From contig NZ_CP019947.1 of assembly GCF_002025205.1 (NCBI RefSeq), positions 379,501-443,500 on the forward strand: a DNA stretch of 64,000 bases, in the 5' to 3' direction. How positions within the stretch are numbered: position 1 is the first letter of the stretch; each line of letters starts with the position of its first letter. Origin of the DNA: Pseudomonas sp. CC6-YY-74 (GTDB lineage: Bacteria > Pseudomonadota > Gammaproteobacteria > Pseudomonadales > Pseudomonadaceae). Positions 45,160 through 54,542 of the stretch are shown one piece after another. The notes under the pieces were generated by a model. It was not told the origin of the DNA. It saw only the letters and a list, made by a program, of their open reading frames with translations, and ran no database searches. A program made the translations under genes and the position numbers.

Positions 45160-45678
45160 ATGAGCCGAGCTTCATCCAGTTGCGTCGACCGAGCCAGGCG
45201 GGAAGTGTTGCCGCTCGATTTGGCGCTGTACCACGCCGCGCGCGACTACCCCGGCGGCGCTGCTGCCATTGCGGCCACCACGGGCCGCAACCCCACCACG
45301 TTGCAGCACAAGCTCTCGCCGACGCACCCCACCCACAGTGTGAACATCCAGGAGTTTGGCGAAATTCTGGAGCTGACCAAGGACCGGCGCATTTTGGATG
45401 CGGTGCATGCCTTGGTGGGCGACACCATGTGGCAAGAGCTGGCCGAGATGTACACCGACGATATGCCGGCAACTCTGACCGAGGGCATACCGACTTACCT
45501 GCGCCAGGTGGCGGGCTTTACCGAAACCTGGGCCAAGAGCATCAGCGATGGGCTGGTTGACGATGCAGAGCTGGCTGCGATTCGCCTGCAGGTGTTCCGC
45601 GGCGTACAGGGTCTGTTGGCCATGCTTAATCGCGCTGCCTATGTGAACCAAACCAAGCGGGGTGGCGAGCATGGCTGA
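45160..45678 (+). CDS. CII-family phage regulatory protein
   Basis: The 172-residue protein starts MSRASSSCVDRARREVLPLD. It has a helix-turn-helix-like segment (GGAAAIAATTGRNPTTLQHK, about residues 30-49) and the HPTHSVNIQEFGEIL pattern of the phage regulatory CII (CP76) family. An alternative ATG at 45127 (183 aa) also has a fair ribosome site. It is the first gene after the hairpin cluster and precedes the DksA-like and primase genes with overlaps. Confidence 0.75.
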   Translation: MSRASSSCVDRARREVLPLDLALYHAARDYPGGAAAIAATTGRNPTTLQHKLSPTHPTHSVNIQEFGEILELTKDRRILDAVHALVGDTMWQELAEMYTDDMPATLTEGIPTYLRQVAGFTETWAKSISDGLVDDAELAAIRLQVFRGVQGLLAMLNRAAYVNQTKRGGEHG

Positions 45679-45889
45679 CATCGCCGATGTGGCAAACGAC
45701 CTGATGCAGGAGCGCATCGATCACGCCTTGGCCGCGCGCAAACCTGCGCCGGTGAGCGCCTCGTTTGAATACTGCGTTAGCTGTGGCGAAGCCATCCCGC
45801 AGGCGCGGCGTTTGGCTGCCCGTGGCTGTATGCGTTGCGCTGCCTGCCAGCAAGCGCTTGAAGATAAAGGAGCGCGTTATGCTGGGTGA
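45671..45889 (+). CDS. TraR/DksA-family zinc finger protein
   Basis: The 72-residue protein has the C4 zinc finger CVSCGEAIP...CMRCAACQ and an N-terminal helical arm, the layout of phage TraR-like proteins. These bind the RNA polymerase secondary channel without ppGpp and change host promoter output. It overlaps the CII-like gene by 8 nt and the primase gene by 11 nt. Confidence 0.85.
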   Translation: MADIADVANDLMQERIDHALAARKPAPVSASFEYCVSCGEAIPQARRLAARGCMRCAACQQALEDKGARYAG

Positions 45890-48098
45890 AGTGTTGTTGC
45901 AGATGGCCGATTACGGCCTGGAGCCGGCGCAACCGCTGGCGTTCGGCAAGCTCACGCGCTGCAAAACCGCGCAGGACAAAGGCAAGGAAAAGAACGGTTG
46001 GTACGTGGTGCACGAGCACCGCACCGACAAGGGAGAAACGCTGATTTCCGGCAGCTTTGGCGACTGGCGCACCGGGGAGACGCAGAAGGTCAAAGTGAAG
46101 CCTGGGCGCATGAGTGCCGAGGAGCGCGAGGTGATGCGCGCCCGGCAAGAGGATGCCAAGCGCCGGGCGGCGGAGATTGCCGCCAATGCTGCGAGGCGGG
46201 CAGCGAGCCGAGCTGCTGGGATGTTCAAACGCATGCCGGAGAAGGGCCGTAGCGACTACCTGGATAGAAAGCAGATCGTTGGCTTTGGCGTGCGTTACGC
46301 GCCGCGCTCCGGTGCGGTGTTGGTGCCGATGTGCAACGTGCGCGATCAGATCGTTGGCCTGCAGGTGATCTACCCGGCCAAGCAGCCGGAAACCGGACGG
46401 GATAAAACCTATTGGCCGTATGGAATGGCCAAGGAGGGCGCCTTCCACTTGATCGGCCCGCACCCGGAACCGGGCGAACCGGTGCTGGTGTGCGAGGGCT
46501 ACGCCACGGGCGCTAGCCTTCATATGGCGACTTCGGCGACGGTGGCGGTGGCGTTCGATGCAGGCAACTTGCGCGAGGTGGCCAAGGCGATGCGCGAGCG
46601 CTTCCCGGGCCGGGCGTTGATCATCTGCCGCGACGATGACTGGAAGACCAAGCGCCCGAATGGCGAGCCGTGGAACCCAGGCGAGGAGAAGGGCAGCAAC
46701 GCGGCGTTGATCGTCGGCGGCCAGGTGGTTGGGCCTATCTTCGCTGGTGTGCGCGAGGCCAAGTGGACGGACTTTAACGACCTGCATTGTGCCGAGGGCT
46801 TGGAGGCGGTGCGCCGCCAGGTGCTGGCGGTGATCAAGCCGCCTGCGGCCGGTGGCTGGAAGGACCAACTGGCGCGCACGGAGAACGGCGCGCTGATTGC
46901 GCATATGCAGAACGTGGAGCTGATTCTCGGCAACGACGAGCGTTGGGCGGGGGTGATCAGCTTTAGCGCCTTCAGCTCGAAGATCGTCAAGTTGCGGGCT
47001 GCGCCTTATGGCGGCGGCACGGGCGATTGGGCAGACATCGACGATACGCGGGTGATGAAGTGGCTGGCGCAGCAGTACAACCTGCGGGTGAAGCCTTCGA
47101 GTGTGATCGAGGCCGTTAGCGTGGTTGCACATGATCATGCCTTCCACCCGGTGCGTGAGTACCTGGACGGGCTGGTGTGGGACAGGGTGCCGCGGCTGGA
47201 AAGCTGGCTGACTGATGTGATGGGTGTGCCGGCCAGCGGTTACACCGCGAAGGTGGGCAAGCGCTGGATGATTTCGGCGGTGGCGCGGGTGATGCAGCCG
47301 GGCTGCAAGGCCGACTCGGTGATGATTCTGGAAGGCGGGCAGGGCGAGGGTAAGTCCACGGCAATGAGCATCCTGGGCGGCCCGTGGTTTATGGATACGC
47401 CATTTGCCCTTGGCGATAAGGACGGTTTTCAGGCCATCCGGGGCAAGTGGATTATCGAGCTGGGCGAGCTGGATAGCTTCAACAAGGCCGAGAGCACCAA
47501 GGCCAAGCAGTTTTTCTCTGCCTCGACCGATACCTACCGTGAGAGCTACGGCCGCAGAAGTAATGACGTGCCACGCCAGTGTGTGTTCGTGGGCACCACC
47601 AACCAGGACGAATACCTGAAGGATGCGACCGGCAACCGCCGATACTGGCCGGTGGCGTGTACCAATGTAGACCTGCAACGCCTGCGCGAGATCCGTGATC
47701 AGCTCTGGGCCGAGGCGATGTTTTGCTATGAGGCGGGCGATATCTGGTGGGTGAACCGCGACGAGGCGGCGATGTTTGCCGAGGCGCAGGACGAGCGCTT
47801 TGTGGTGGACGAATGGGAAGGGCCGATTCTGACCTGGTTGGAGGAGTCGCAGATCGGCGAAACCACGACGGGCAGCGAGGTGCTGGGTGGCGCGCTGAAG
47901 CTCGACTTCGGCCATTGGGGCAAGCCCGAGCAGATGCGCGTTGGCGCGATCATGCATCGGCTGGGTTGGCGGCGTGTGCGCCTGGCTCCGTTGGTTAAGA
48001 GCGGTAAGCGACCGTGGGCGTACAAGAAGCCTGACGACTGGGGCAGGGCTTCGGCACTGCAGGTGGAGAAGATCCAGGAGCCTTGCTTCGATGATTAA
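45879..48098 (+). CDS. Toprim and VapE-type primase-helicase
   Basis: The protein has 739 residues from the ATG at 45879, preceded by AAAGGAG. The N-terminal half has a Toprim-like domain (VLVCEGYATGAS, ALIICRDDDW; about residues 200-280). The C-terminal half is a virulence-associated-E type helicase with Walker A GGQGEGKST and the region GKWIIELGELDSF. Such fused proteins start phage DNA replication. The neighbours (CII-like, DksA-like) place it in the early rightward operon. Confidence 0.85.
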   Translation: MLGEVLLQMADYGLEPAQPLAFGKLTRCKTAQDKGKEKNGWYVVHEHRTDKGETLISGSFGDWRTGETQKVKVKPGRMSAEEREVMRARQEDAKRRAAEIAANAARRAASRAAGMFKRMPEKGRSDYLDRKQIVGFGVRYAPRSGAVLVPMCNVRDQIVGLQVIYPAKQPETGRDKTYWPYGMAKEGAFHLIGPHPEPGEPVLVCEGYATGASLHMATSATVAVAFDAGNLREVAKAMRERFPGRALIICRDDDWKTKRPNGEPWNPGEEKGSNAALIVGGQVVGPIFAGVREAKWTDFNDLHCAEGLEAVRRQVLAVIKPPAAGGWKDQLARTENGALIAHMQNVELILGNDERWAGVISFSAFSSKIVKLRAAPYGGGTGDWADIDDTRVMKWLAQQYNLRVKPSSVIEAVSVVAHDHAFHPVREYLDGLVWDRVPRLESWLTDVMGVPASGYTAKVGKRWMISAVARVMQPGCKADSVMILEGGQGEGKSTAMSILGGPWFMDTPFALGDKDGFQAIRGKWIIELGELDSFNKAESTKAKQFFSASTDTYRESYGRRSNDVPRQCVFVGTTNQDEYLKDATGNRRYWPVACTNVDLQRLREIRDQLWAEAMFCYEAGDIWWVNRDEAAMFAEAQDERFVVDEWEGPILTWLEESQIGETTTGSEVLGGALKLDFGHWGKPEQMRVGAIMHRLGWRRVRLAPLVKSGKRPWAYKKPDDWGRASALQVEKIQEPCFDD

Positions 48099-48450
48099 AC
48101 GCATCGACGAGATGCTGAAGCTGTGGGCCGAGGAGTTGCACAGCGAGCAACCCGCGAGTGAGTTTGGCGGCGGCAACATGATTGCGATGCTGATGTCCTG
48201 CAAGGGGGAGCTGATACGCGGCACGCGCGGCAGCCGGGTGCTGCTGGACGAATCGGCGGATATCGAGCTGATCGTCAACAAGCACCTGGCGCCGCAGTTG
48301 TCGGTGCTCGTGCGCGAGCACTACTGCAACCACGACAGCTTTCTCTATCAGAAGATCACTTATTGCGGATGTAGCCGTAAGACCTACTACGAACGCCTGC
48401 ACGAGGCGCATGAGTGCATCGCCAGTTTGCTGATGGCGAAGGCAGCGTGA
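48091..48450 (+). CDS. Q-like antitermination protein (tentative)
   Basis: The 119-residue protein ends in a helical SRKTYYERLHEAHECIASLL, recalling the C terminus of the short phage antitermination Q family. It is the last early gene and is followed by 529 nt without a gene and then the late operon, the place where lambda has Q. Several hairpin terminators lie inside the late region, which supports a need for antitermination. Confidence 0.55.
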   Translation: MIKRIDEMLKLWAEELHSEQPASEFGGGNMIAMLMSCKGELIRGTRGSRVLLDESADIELIVNKHLAPQLSVLVREHYCNHDSFLYQKITYCGCSRKTYYERLHEAHECIASLLMAKAA

Positions 48451-48979
48451 TGCCGTGCGTTGCTGTTCGGTGCGCACCGCTGGCCGGCCTTGTCCCGCTG
48501 CGCTTTGGCGTGGTGGGTCGCGCCGGGGCGGCGCTGTTGCTGGGGCGTCCCACTGTCCCGGCAACTTATGCCCACCGCGTATGTGAGCGTAGCGGGCAGC
48601 AACACGCGCCTGCAGCGCGCACGCGTGTTATTCGTTTTATCTCTCTATGCGAAGAAGGAGTTAAAAAGGTAGGACAGTGGGGCAAAGCCCCGAATCTAGG
48701 CGCTTGCAGCTATCCCACTTCGAGTTTTAACCGTGGGTCTGCTGGGACAGAGCCAGAGGCTCTTAATGCCGTGGTGGTGTATTCGCCGACATTGCCTGGG
48801 CGTTCATACGGCGTTACCCACATATTGGCGGGTGGCGTTAAATTTGGATTGCTGCCAGGAAATTCCACCTGTAAAAAGTAGTCATCTTCGATAGGTGCGA
48901 CCGCAGAGAGCGGCAGGCACAACACACCAAACCCGGCCACTGAGCCGGGTTTTTTCGTTTCTGGCACGAGGAGCCCAGC
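48451..48979. other. Gene-free stretch before the late operon
   Basis: No supported gene is present; a 155-aa plus frame (48414-48881) and a 98-aa minus frame lack ribosome sites and family features. Visible structures are GGGGC-AAA-GCCCC near 48684, a GTGGTGG stretch at 48771-48777 that is the complement of the CCACCAC loops, and a terminator at 48929-48955. The late promoter and the Q action site are expected here. Confidence 0.5.
48929..48955 (+). terminator. Intrinsic terminator before the holin gene
   Basis: AACCCGGC pairs with GCCGGGTT and is followed by a T-run, 25 nt upstream of the holin start. A transcript from the late promoter would have to pass it, as in lambda tR'. Confidence 0.75.
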
Positions 48980-49330
48980 ATGTCGACAGAACAGCAGATG
49001 CAGCAAGGATTGGCTGAGCTGCCCACGTGGTTGCTTATCTTGGTGGCGGTGGCCGGGCTGGTCGGTGAGATGCGCCAGGCGGATATGCCGGGCGTTGCGA
49101 TGGGCGAGATCATCAAGCGCGTGTTACTGCGCTTCGGCAGCTCGGCACTGTTCGGCATGGCCACGCTGCTGCTGACCTTAGCGATTTGGGGAGACATCTA
49201 CATCGCCGGCGGCTTGGGCATCGTAGTCGGGTTGCTCGGCGCTGATATTGCGGGTGCCCTGTACACCCGCTACCTGGCGAAGAATGCCGGCGTGTGCGAT
49301 GTGACCCCGGATTCTGGCGGCAAGGCGTGA
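48980..49330 (+). CDS. Phage holin
   Basis: The 116-residue protein has about three membrane segments (residues 16-29, 52-69 and 74-96) and short polar ends, typical of class I holins that open the inner membrane for the endolysin. GAGGAG precedes the ATG. It overlaps the next gene by 4 nt. No endolysin or spanin follows, so the rest of the lysis set must lie elsewhere. Confidence 0.8.
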   Translation: MSTEQQMQQGLAELPTWLLILVAVAGLVGEMRQADMPGVAMGEIIKRVLLRFGSSALFGMATLLLTLAIWGDIYIAGGLGIVVGLLGADIAGALYTRYLAKNAGVCDVTPDSGGKA

Positions 49331-50109
49331 AAGCCTCAGTCAAGGCCAGCGGCTTTGCCGAGAGCCTGGCAGCCGTGCAGGCCTTGACGGGCGACTTACC
49401 TGGCCGCGCCCTCGCCGATGCGCTCAACCACACGGTCAACCAGGCAGGGCAGGCGATCACCGTCGAGATGACCAACGTGCTAGACCGGCCCACGCCTTTT
49501 ACCCTGAATGCGGTGCGGGTGCTGAACGCCAAGCCCAACAGCCTGGAAGCGGCAATATGGGTGAAGGATGAGAAGGACAACTCCTCGAAGGCCTCGGCGC
49601 CCGAAGATTGGGTAGCGCCTCAGGTATTCGGTGGTAGCCGTAGTGATAAGAAGAGCGAAACGCTGTTGCGCGCCAAGGGCATCCTGCCTGTTGGCAAGTT
49701 CATCGCGCCGGCCGCCGGTGCTCGGCTAGACGCCTACGGCAACATCAGCCGCGGGCAGATGGTTCAGATCCTGTCCGGCCTCTCAGCTATTGAGGGCGCG
49801 GCGGGCTTCACGGCGAACGCCTCGGACAAGTGGCGATCGCTACGCAAGGGCCACGCTCAAGCATTCTTCGTGCTGCGCCGCGGCAAGACGCCAATCGGTA
49901 TCGCGGAACGGCGGGGCAAGTCGATGGCTATGGTGCTCGCATTCGTCAGCCAGCCGCAGTACCGGCGCCGACTGGACTTCCACGGTGTGGTCGAGCGAGT
50001 AGCAGACGCGAACCTCGAAGCGAACATCGACAAGGCCATCACCGATGCCCTGACCGGCAACCTGCCGACCAACTTCAAACGCCGGCCCCAGAGCCAGCCC
50101 AGGCGGTGA
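49327..50109 (+). CDS. Minor tail protein Z-like
   Basis: The protein has 260 residues from a GTG that overlaps the holin stop (GTGA). The pattern of an N-terminal LADALNHTVNQAGQAITVEM and DRPTPFTLNAVRV matches the lambda gpZ/GPZ family, whose members act at tail completion. In lambda, Z lies after the head genes; here it precedes the terminase. The assignment is moderate. Confidence 0.6.
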   Translation: MKASVKASGFAESLAAVQALTGDLPGRALADALNHTVNQAGQAITVEMTNVLDRPTPFTLNAVRVLNAKPNSLEAAIWVKDEKDNSSKASAPEDWVAPQVFGGSRSDKKSETLLRAKGILPVGKFIAPAAGARLDAYGNISRGQMVQILSGLSAIEGAAGFTANASDKWRSLRKGHAQAFFVLRRGKTPIGIAERRGKSMAMVLAFVSQPQYRRRLDFHGVVERVADANLEANIDKAITDALTGNLPTNFKRRPQSQPRR

Positions 50110-50241
50110 GGGGGGATGGCGTGCTACAGGCCGATTAACGGGTCCTCCCTGGCCGCCGGCCCCCTACACGGGTAATTCGAACCATGTTTTCTCTCTAGCT
50201 GACATTTGCTCTGGGATGTCTGTCTTTACAAGGGGTTAGGT

Positions 50242-50760
50242 ATGGGGAAGCGAGTTACCAAGGCTCAGCTGAGTGAGTTCATCGGCAGAGACGAACGCAC
50301 GATCAGCCGTTGGCAGAACATGGGCATGCCGGTTTTCCAGATTGGCCTGGGCCGCGGCAATGAAAACGAGTACGACACCCAGGCGGTTGTCGAATGGCTG
50401 GTGCAGCTCGCGCAGCAACGGGGCGAAAAGGAAAGCGTGCGTGATCGCCTCGACCGCATCAAAGGTGACCGCGAAGAGCTGGCCCTGGCGAAAGACCTGG
50501 AGGAGGTGGTGTTCGCTGCTGATCTGCTTGAACGCTTCGAAGCGGCGATCACCGCGGCCAAGGTTGAGCTGCTCAACACCTTTCCCGAGAACCTGGCCAG
50601 CGTGCTGTCTGCGCGCTACGGCGTCGAAGTGGATGACCAGCTTATCCGCGAGCCTTTAGAAACTATCCTGATAGAGCTATCGAACTATGACCCTGATGAC
50701 GATGACCCGTCAGACGGGGATTCTGACGAACCGGATGATCCGGAGGAAGCTGAAGAATAG
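50242..50760 (+). CDS. Terminase small subunit (Nu1-like)
   Basis: The 172-residue protein has an N-terminal winged helix (KAQLSEFIGRDERTISRWQNMG) for recognition of packaging sites. The middle helical part has RLDRIKGDREELALAKDLEEVV, and the tail is very acidic. It lies immediately before the large subunit, whose 5' end overlaps it in another frame. Confidence 0.85.
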   Translation: MGKRVTKAQLSEFIGRDERTISRWQNMGMPVFQIGLGRGNENEYDTQAVVEWLVQLAQQRGEKESVRDRLDRIKGDREELALAKDLEEVVFAADLLERFEAAITAAKVELLNTFPENLASVLSARYGVEVDDQLIREPLETILIELSNYDPDDDDPSDGDSDEPDDPEEAEE

Positions 50761-52702
50761 TGCGACCAAGGCGCTGCGTGCCGCATTCCGCAAGTGGGCG
50801 CCGCCGCCGCGCATGTCGATCATCGAATGGGCGGACAAGTACCGCTGGCTGGCCCCAGAAGAGGCGGCGCGGCCTGGCAAGTACCGCTTTGATGTAACCC
50901 CGCACCTGATCTGGCAGGGTGGCCCGCTGGAAGCGCTCGACGATCCCAATGTTGCCGAAGTGGTTTGCCGCAAATCTGCGCAGGTAGCCTGGACTTCAGG
51001 CGTGCTGGGCAACGCGCTGTGCAAGTGGATCGACATCGACCCTTCGCCGATCCTCATCTTGTTCCCCAAGGCCGAGTCGGTAAAACAGTACGTCGGTGAG
51101 AAGCTGGAGCCGATGATCGAGGCCACGCCTCGGTTGCGGAAGAAAGTCGACCTGCGTAGTCGCAAGCTGCAGCAGCGGCAGGACTTTAAGAAGTTCCCCG
51201 GTGGCTTCCTCAAGATGGTCGGCTCCAACAGCCCGGCCAGCGTCAAGTCCACGCCGGTTCCACGCGTGGCGGTGGAAGAGCCCGACGACTGCAACCTGAA
51301 TCTGCGAGGGCAGGGCGACAGCATCAAGCTGGCCAAAGAGCGGATGAAGACCTTCCGCCGCTCGAAGATCATCATCGGCGGCACCCCGACCATCAAAGGC
51401 TTGTCGGCCATTGATGCCGAGATGGAACTCTCGGATAAACGCCGTGGCCTGGTGCCGTGCCATGACTGCGGCCAAGAGCACGCACTGAGCTTTGACAACC
51501 TGCACTGTGATGAGGATCCGGAGTACCGCCACGAGGTCTACGGCCATCACCGGCCTGAGGCGAGCTTCTACAGTTGCCCGCACTGCGGCTCGATCTGGGA
51601 TGACAACCAGAAGAACGCCAACCTCAAGCATGGCCGCTGGGTGGCTACTGCCGAGTTCCGTGGCATTGCCGGCTATGACCTCAACGAGCTGTATGCCACC
51701 TTCTGGGGCTCGCGCTTCCAAGTCCTAATGGAGAAGAAGCTACAGGCTGAGCATGCAGCTGAGCGCGGCAACATCGGCCCGATGATCGCCTACGTGAATA
51801 GCTCGAAAGGCTCGAGCTACGAATACCAGAGCGACGCGCCGAAAACCGACGAGCTGGAAAAGCGTGCCGAGGCCTATGCTGAGATGACCGCGCCGAAGGG
51901 TGTACTGATGGTCACCGCCGGCATTGACGTTCAGGGTGATCGGCTAGCGATCATCATCACCGGCTGGGGCCGGGGCGAGGAGTCCTGGCGACTGTACTGG
52001 GGAGAGCTACCGGGCAACCCGATTGACCCCAACGATGGTGTCTGGCGTGAGCTCGACAAACTGTTGGCCACGCCTATTCAAAGCGAATACGGCTGCCAAC
52101 TGGTGGTATCCGCCGCCAGCATCGACAGCTCGGACGGCAACACCAGCGATGCGGTTTATACCTACGTGAGGGATCGCCAGCGCTACAACATCCTGGCGAT
52201 CAAGGGCGCGTCAATTGACAGCCGCGATAAGGAAATCTACTCCAAGCCCGCGCAGTCGCAGGACACCAACCAGAGCAATACCAAGGCGGCCAAGTACGGG
52301 CTGCGCGTGAATATCGTCGGCACTCACAAGGCCAAGACCTTGATCGACTCGCGCCTGCGTCTGAAAGGCTCTGGCCCTGGCCGCATGCACTGGTACAGCG
52401 AGATCCGCGCCGACTACTACGAGCAGCTCACCAACGAAGTGCTGGCGCCGCACCCGCGCATCCCCAGCAAGATGGTCTGGCAGAAGAAAGCAGGGCGGCG
52501 CAACGAAGCCCTGGACTGCGAGGTGTATGCCCTGCATGCCGCTCGTAGCCTGAAAACACACCTGCTGCGTGATCCTGAGTGGGATCAGATCGAGCAACAA
52601 CTGCTCCAGCCAACTCTGTTCAACAACGACCAACCTGTCTCCGCCGTTCCGCGTCGCGCAACAGGCCGAGGCCGAGGCGTCCGTAGCCGCGGCGGCCATT
52701 GA
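50687..52702 (+). CDS. Terminase large subunit (lambda gpA type)
   Basis: This is the packaging motor and nuclease. The 671-residue frame begins inside the small-subunit gene; an ATG at 50735 (655 aa) may be the true start, and neither has a clear ribosome site. The gpA pattern is visible: VVCRKSAQVAWTSG, LILFPKAESVKQYV, a zinc-finger-like CHDCGQEHAL...CPHCGSIW and the nuclease part with GIDVQGDRLAI. Confidence 0.92.
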   Translation: MTLMTMTRQTGILTNRMIRRKLKNSATKALRAAFRKWAPPPRMSIIEWADKYRWLAPEEAARPGKYRFDVTPHLIWQGGPLEALDDPNVAEVVCRKSAQVAWTSGVLGNALCKWIDIDPSPILILFPKAESVKQYVGEKLEPMIEATPRLRKKVDLRSRKLQQRQDFKKFPGGFLKMVGSNSPASVKSTPVPRVAVEEPDDCNLNLRGQGDSIKLAKERMKTFRRSKIIIGGTPTIKGLSAIDAEMELSDKRRGLVPCHDCGQEHALSFDNLHCDEDPEYRHEVYGHHRPEASFYSCPHCGSIWDDNQKNANLKHGRWVATAEFRGIAGYDLNELYATFWGSRFQVLMEKKLQAEHAAERGNIGPMIAYVNSSKGSSYEYQSDAPKTDELEKRAEAYAEMTAPKGVLMVTAGIDVQGDRLAIIITGWGRGEESWRLYWGELPGNPIDPNDGVWRELDKLLATPIQSEYGCQLVVSAASIDSSDGNTSDAVYTYVRDRQRYNILAIKGASIDSRDKEIYSKPAQSQDTNQSNTKAAKYGLRVNIVGTHKAKTLIDSRLRLKGSGPGRMHWYSEIRADYYEQLTNEVLAPHPRIPSKMVWQKKAGRRNEALDCEVYALHAARSLKTHLLRDPEWDQIEQQLLQPTLFNNDQPVSAVPRRATGRGRGVRSRGGH

Positions 52703-52710
52703 GGTAACCC

Positions 52711-52926
52711 ATGACAGAAGCACAACAACGCCTGGCGGATGTCAGGGCGTCGATCAAGGCCATCCTCGAAAAAGGCCAGCGCGTGCGCAAGGGCGACCGC
52801 GAGGTACAGCGTGCCGAACTGGCCAGCCTGCGCATTTTGGAAGCGCAGGTTGCCCGTGAGGTCGCTAATGAAAACACCGCCCTTATGGGCCGTGGCCGCA
52901 GTCGCATCACCTACCCGAGCATCTGA
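52711..52926 (+). CDS. Head-tail joining protein gpW
   Basis: The 71-residue protein has the gpW family pattern: helix, short beta hairpin (RKGDREVQRAELASLRIL) and helix. It binds the portal at the head-tail interface. It sits 8 nt after terminase and 2 nt before the portal gene, as in lambda. Confidence 0.85.
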   Translation: MTEAQQRLADVRASIKAILEKGQRVRKGDREVQRAELASLRILEAQVAREVANENTALMGRGRSRITYPSI

Positions 52927-52928
52927 CT

Positions 52929-54539
52929 ATGAGCCTCTTGCCGAAGAAACCCGAAGAGCTGCTGATGCGTGAAGCCATCAGGCTTGCTCAATCGGTGGCG
53001 GGGCAGCCCAAGATCGGGGCACAAGGTGGCGGTGGTGGGGTCGAGACTCGCTGGCGTGGTGCATCGCGCATATTGCGTAGCATGGCCAGCTGGATACCCG
53101 GGTTGGGCAGCCCCCGCCGCGACCTCAACACCAGCGAGCGCAACATGCTCGTTGCCCGCTCGCGCGATGCAATGCGCAATCACCTAATTGCTCGCGCAGC
53201 CATCATGCGGATCCGCACCAACGTAGTCGGTACCGGCTTGGTCTGTCGTGCCCAGGTGGACAATGAAGCGCTGGGGATTGATGAGGGTCAGGCAGAGCAA
53301 CTCAATGCCCAGCTCGATCGGCTTTGGTCACTGTATGCCGACAACCCGCGTGAGTGCGATGCCGAGGCCATGCTCAACCACTACCAGCTCCAGGCATTGG
53401 TGCTGGTATCGGCAATGGTGGGTGGCGACGTGTTCGTCGCCACGCCGGATGCCGAGCGTGCTGGTTGCATCTTCAGTACCCGCCTGCAGCTGATCGAAAC
53501 CGACCGGGTCTGCAATCCAGGCAATGCCCTCGATACTGCCCGGCTGGTCGATGGGGTTGAGTTTGATGAGCTTGGAGCCCCCCAGCGTTATCACGTTTGC
53601 ACCGGCTACCCGAACGAATTGAACCGTGGCAACACCATCAAGTGGGATGTGCTTGAGGTGTTTGGCAGTGTTACTGGCCGGCGCCGGGTAATGCACGTCA
53701 TGGCCGACAAGGAGCGGCCAGGGCAGAAACGTGGTGCGCCATACCTGGCTCCAGTACTTGAGCCGTTGCAAAAGCTTGAGCGCTACAGCAGTGCGGAGCT
53801 GATGGCTGCGGTTATCTCGGCCATGTTCACCGTCTTCATTGAAAAAACAGAAGCATTTGAAGACGGCAAGATGACGCTTGCTGCCCTTGCCCAGAGTGGC
53901 GATGGCTACAGCACTGATGATGCTTCTGGCAGTGATGATATCCAGCTGGGGGAGGGTGCCATTGTCGACCTTGGCAAGGGCGAGAAAGCCAACATCGCCA
54001 ACCCGGCCAGGCCAAACGCTCAGTTCGATCCGTTCTTTGTATCGGTGGTCAAGCAGATCGGCGCAGCCCTGGAACTACCGTTCGAAGAGCTGCTGCTGCA
54101 CTACAACACCAGTTACAGCGCCGCCCGTGCCGCCATGCTTCAAGCCTGGCGCTTTTACAGCCTGCGCCGCTGGTGGTTGACCTGTGACTTCTGTCAGCCA
54201 AGTCGTGAACTGGTTATTGATGAGGCAGTGGCGCGCGGCTTGATTGATCTACCGGGCTACGCCGATCCCGCCAAACGCAAAGCCTACTGTATGGCCATAT
54301 GGATTGGGCCTGCCCGTGGTGCCATTGACGAACTGAAAGAAGCCAACGCCGCCGGTAAGCGCATCGATATCGGCGTCAGTAACGAGACCTTGGAAACCGC
54401 AGCGATGACCGGCGAGCCCTGGCAGCAGGTCTACCGCCAACGCGTGCGCGAAGTTAATCAGCGTCGCGGTGATGGCCTCTACACCCTGCCCAAAGGCGCA
54501 ACGCCTGAAGCTGAGCCAGTAAAACCCGAAGAGGAATAA
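52929..54539 (+). CDS. Portal protein (lambda family)
   Basis: The 536-residue protein forms the dodecameric portal. The N-terminal region ARSRDAMRNHLIARAAIMRIRTNVVGTGL and the central GYPNELNRGNTIKWDVLEVF fit the lambda-type portal family. The C-terminal half contains the LPFEELLLHYNTSYSAARAAML motif. It is followed 3 nt later by the protease gene. Confidence 0.92.
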   Translation: MSLLPKKPEELLMREAIRLAQSVAGQPKIGAQGGGGGVETRWRGASRILRSMASWIPGLGSPRRDLNTSERNMLVARSRDAMRNHLIARAAIMRIRTNVVGTGLVCRAQVDNEALGIDEGQAEQLNAQLDRLWSLYADNPRECDAEAMLNHYQLQALVLVSAMVGGDVFVATPDAERAGCIFSTRLQLIETDRVCNPGNALDTARLVDGVEFDELGAPQRYHVCTGYPNELNRGNTIKWDVLEVFGSVTGRRRVMHVMADKERPGQKRGAPYLAPVLEPLQKLERYSSAELMAAVISAMFTVFIEKTEAFEDGKMTLAALAQSGDGYSTDDASGSDDIQLGEGAIVDLGKGEKANIANPARPNAQFDPFFVSVVKQIGAALELPFEELLLHYNTSYSAARAAMLQAWRFYSLRRWWLTCDFCQPSRELVIDEAVARGLIDLPGYADPAKRKAYCMAIWIGPARGAIDELKEANAAGKRIDIGVSNETLETAAMTGEPWQQVYRQRVREVNQRRGDGLYTLPKGATPEAEPVKPEEE

Positions 54540-54542
54540 CCC

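Noticed and set aside
45271..45304. Two further hairpins with CACCAC loops inside the CII-like gene
   Set aside because: GCGGC-CACCACGG-GCCGC and GCAAC-CCCACCAC-GTTGC fit the pattern, but they lie in coding sequence where Thr codons generate ACC repeats; not counted as copies.
45777..48281. Very long minus-strand frame (834 codons) opposite the primase-helicase
   Set aside because: Composition is that of a GC-skewed antisense shadow (His, Arg, Leu rich), no start signal, and the plus-strand gene has clear domains.
48414..48881. 155-codon frame before the holin
   Set aside because: It starts inside the Q-like gene in another frame, lacks a ribosome site and any recognisable motif.
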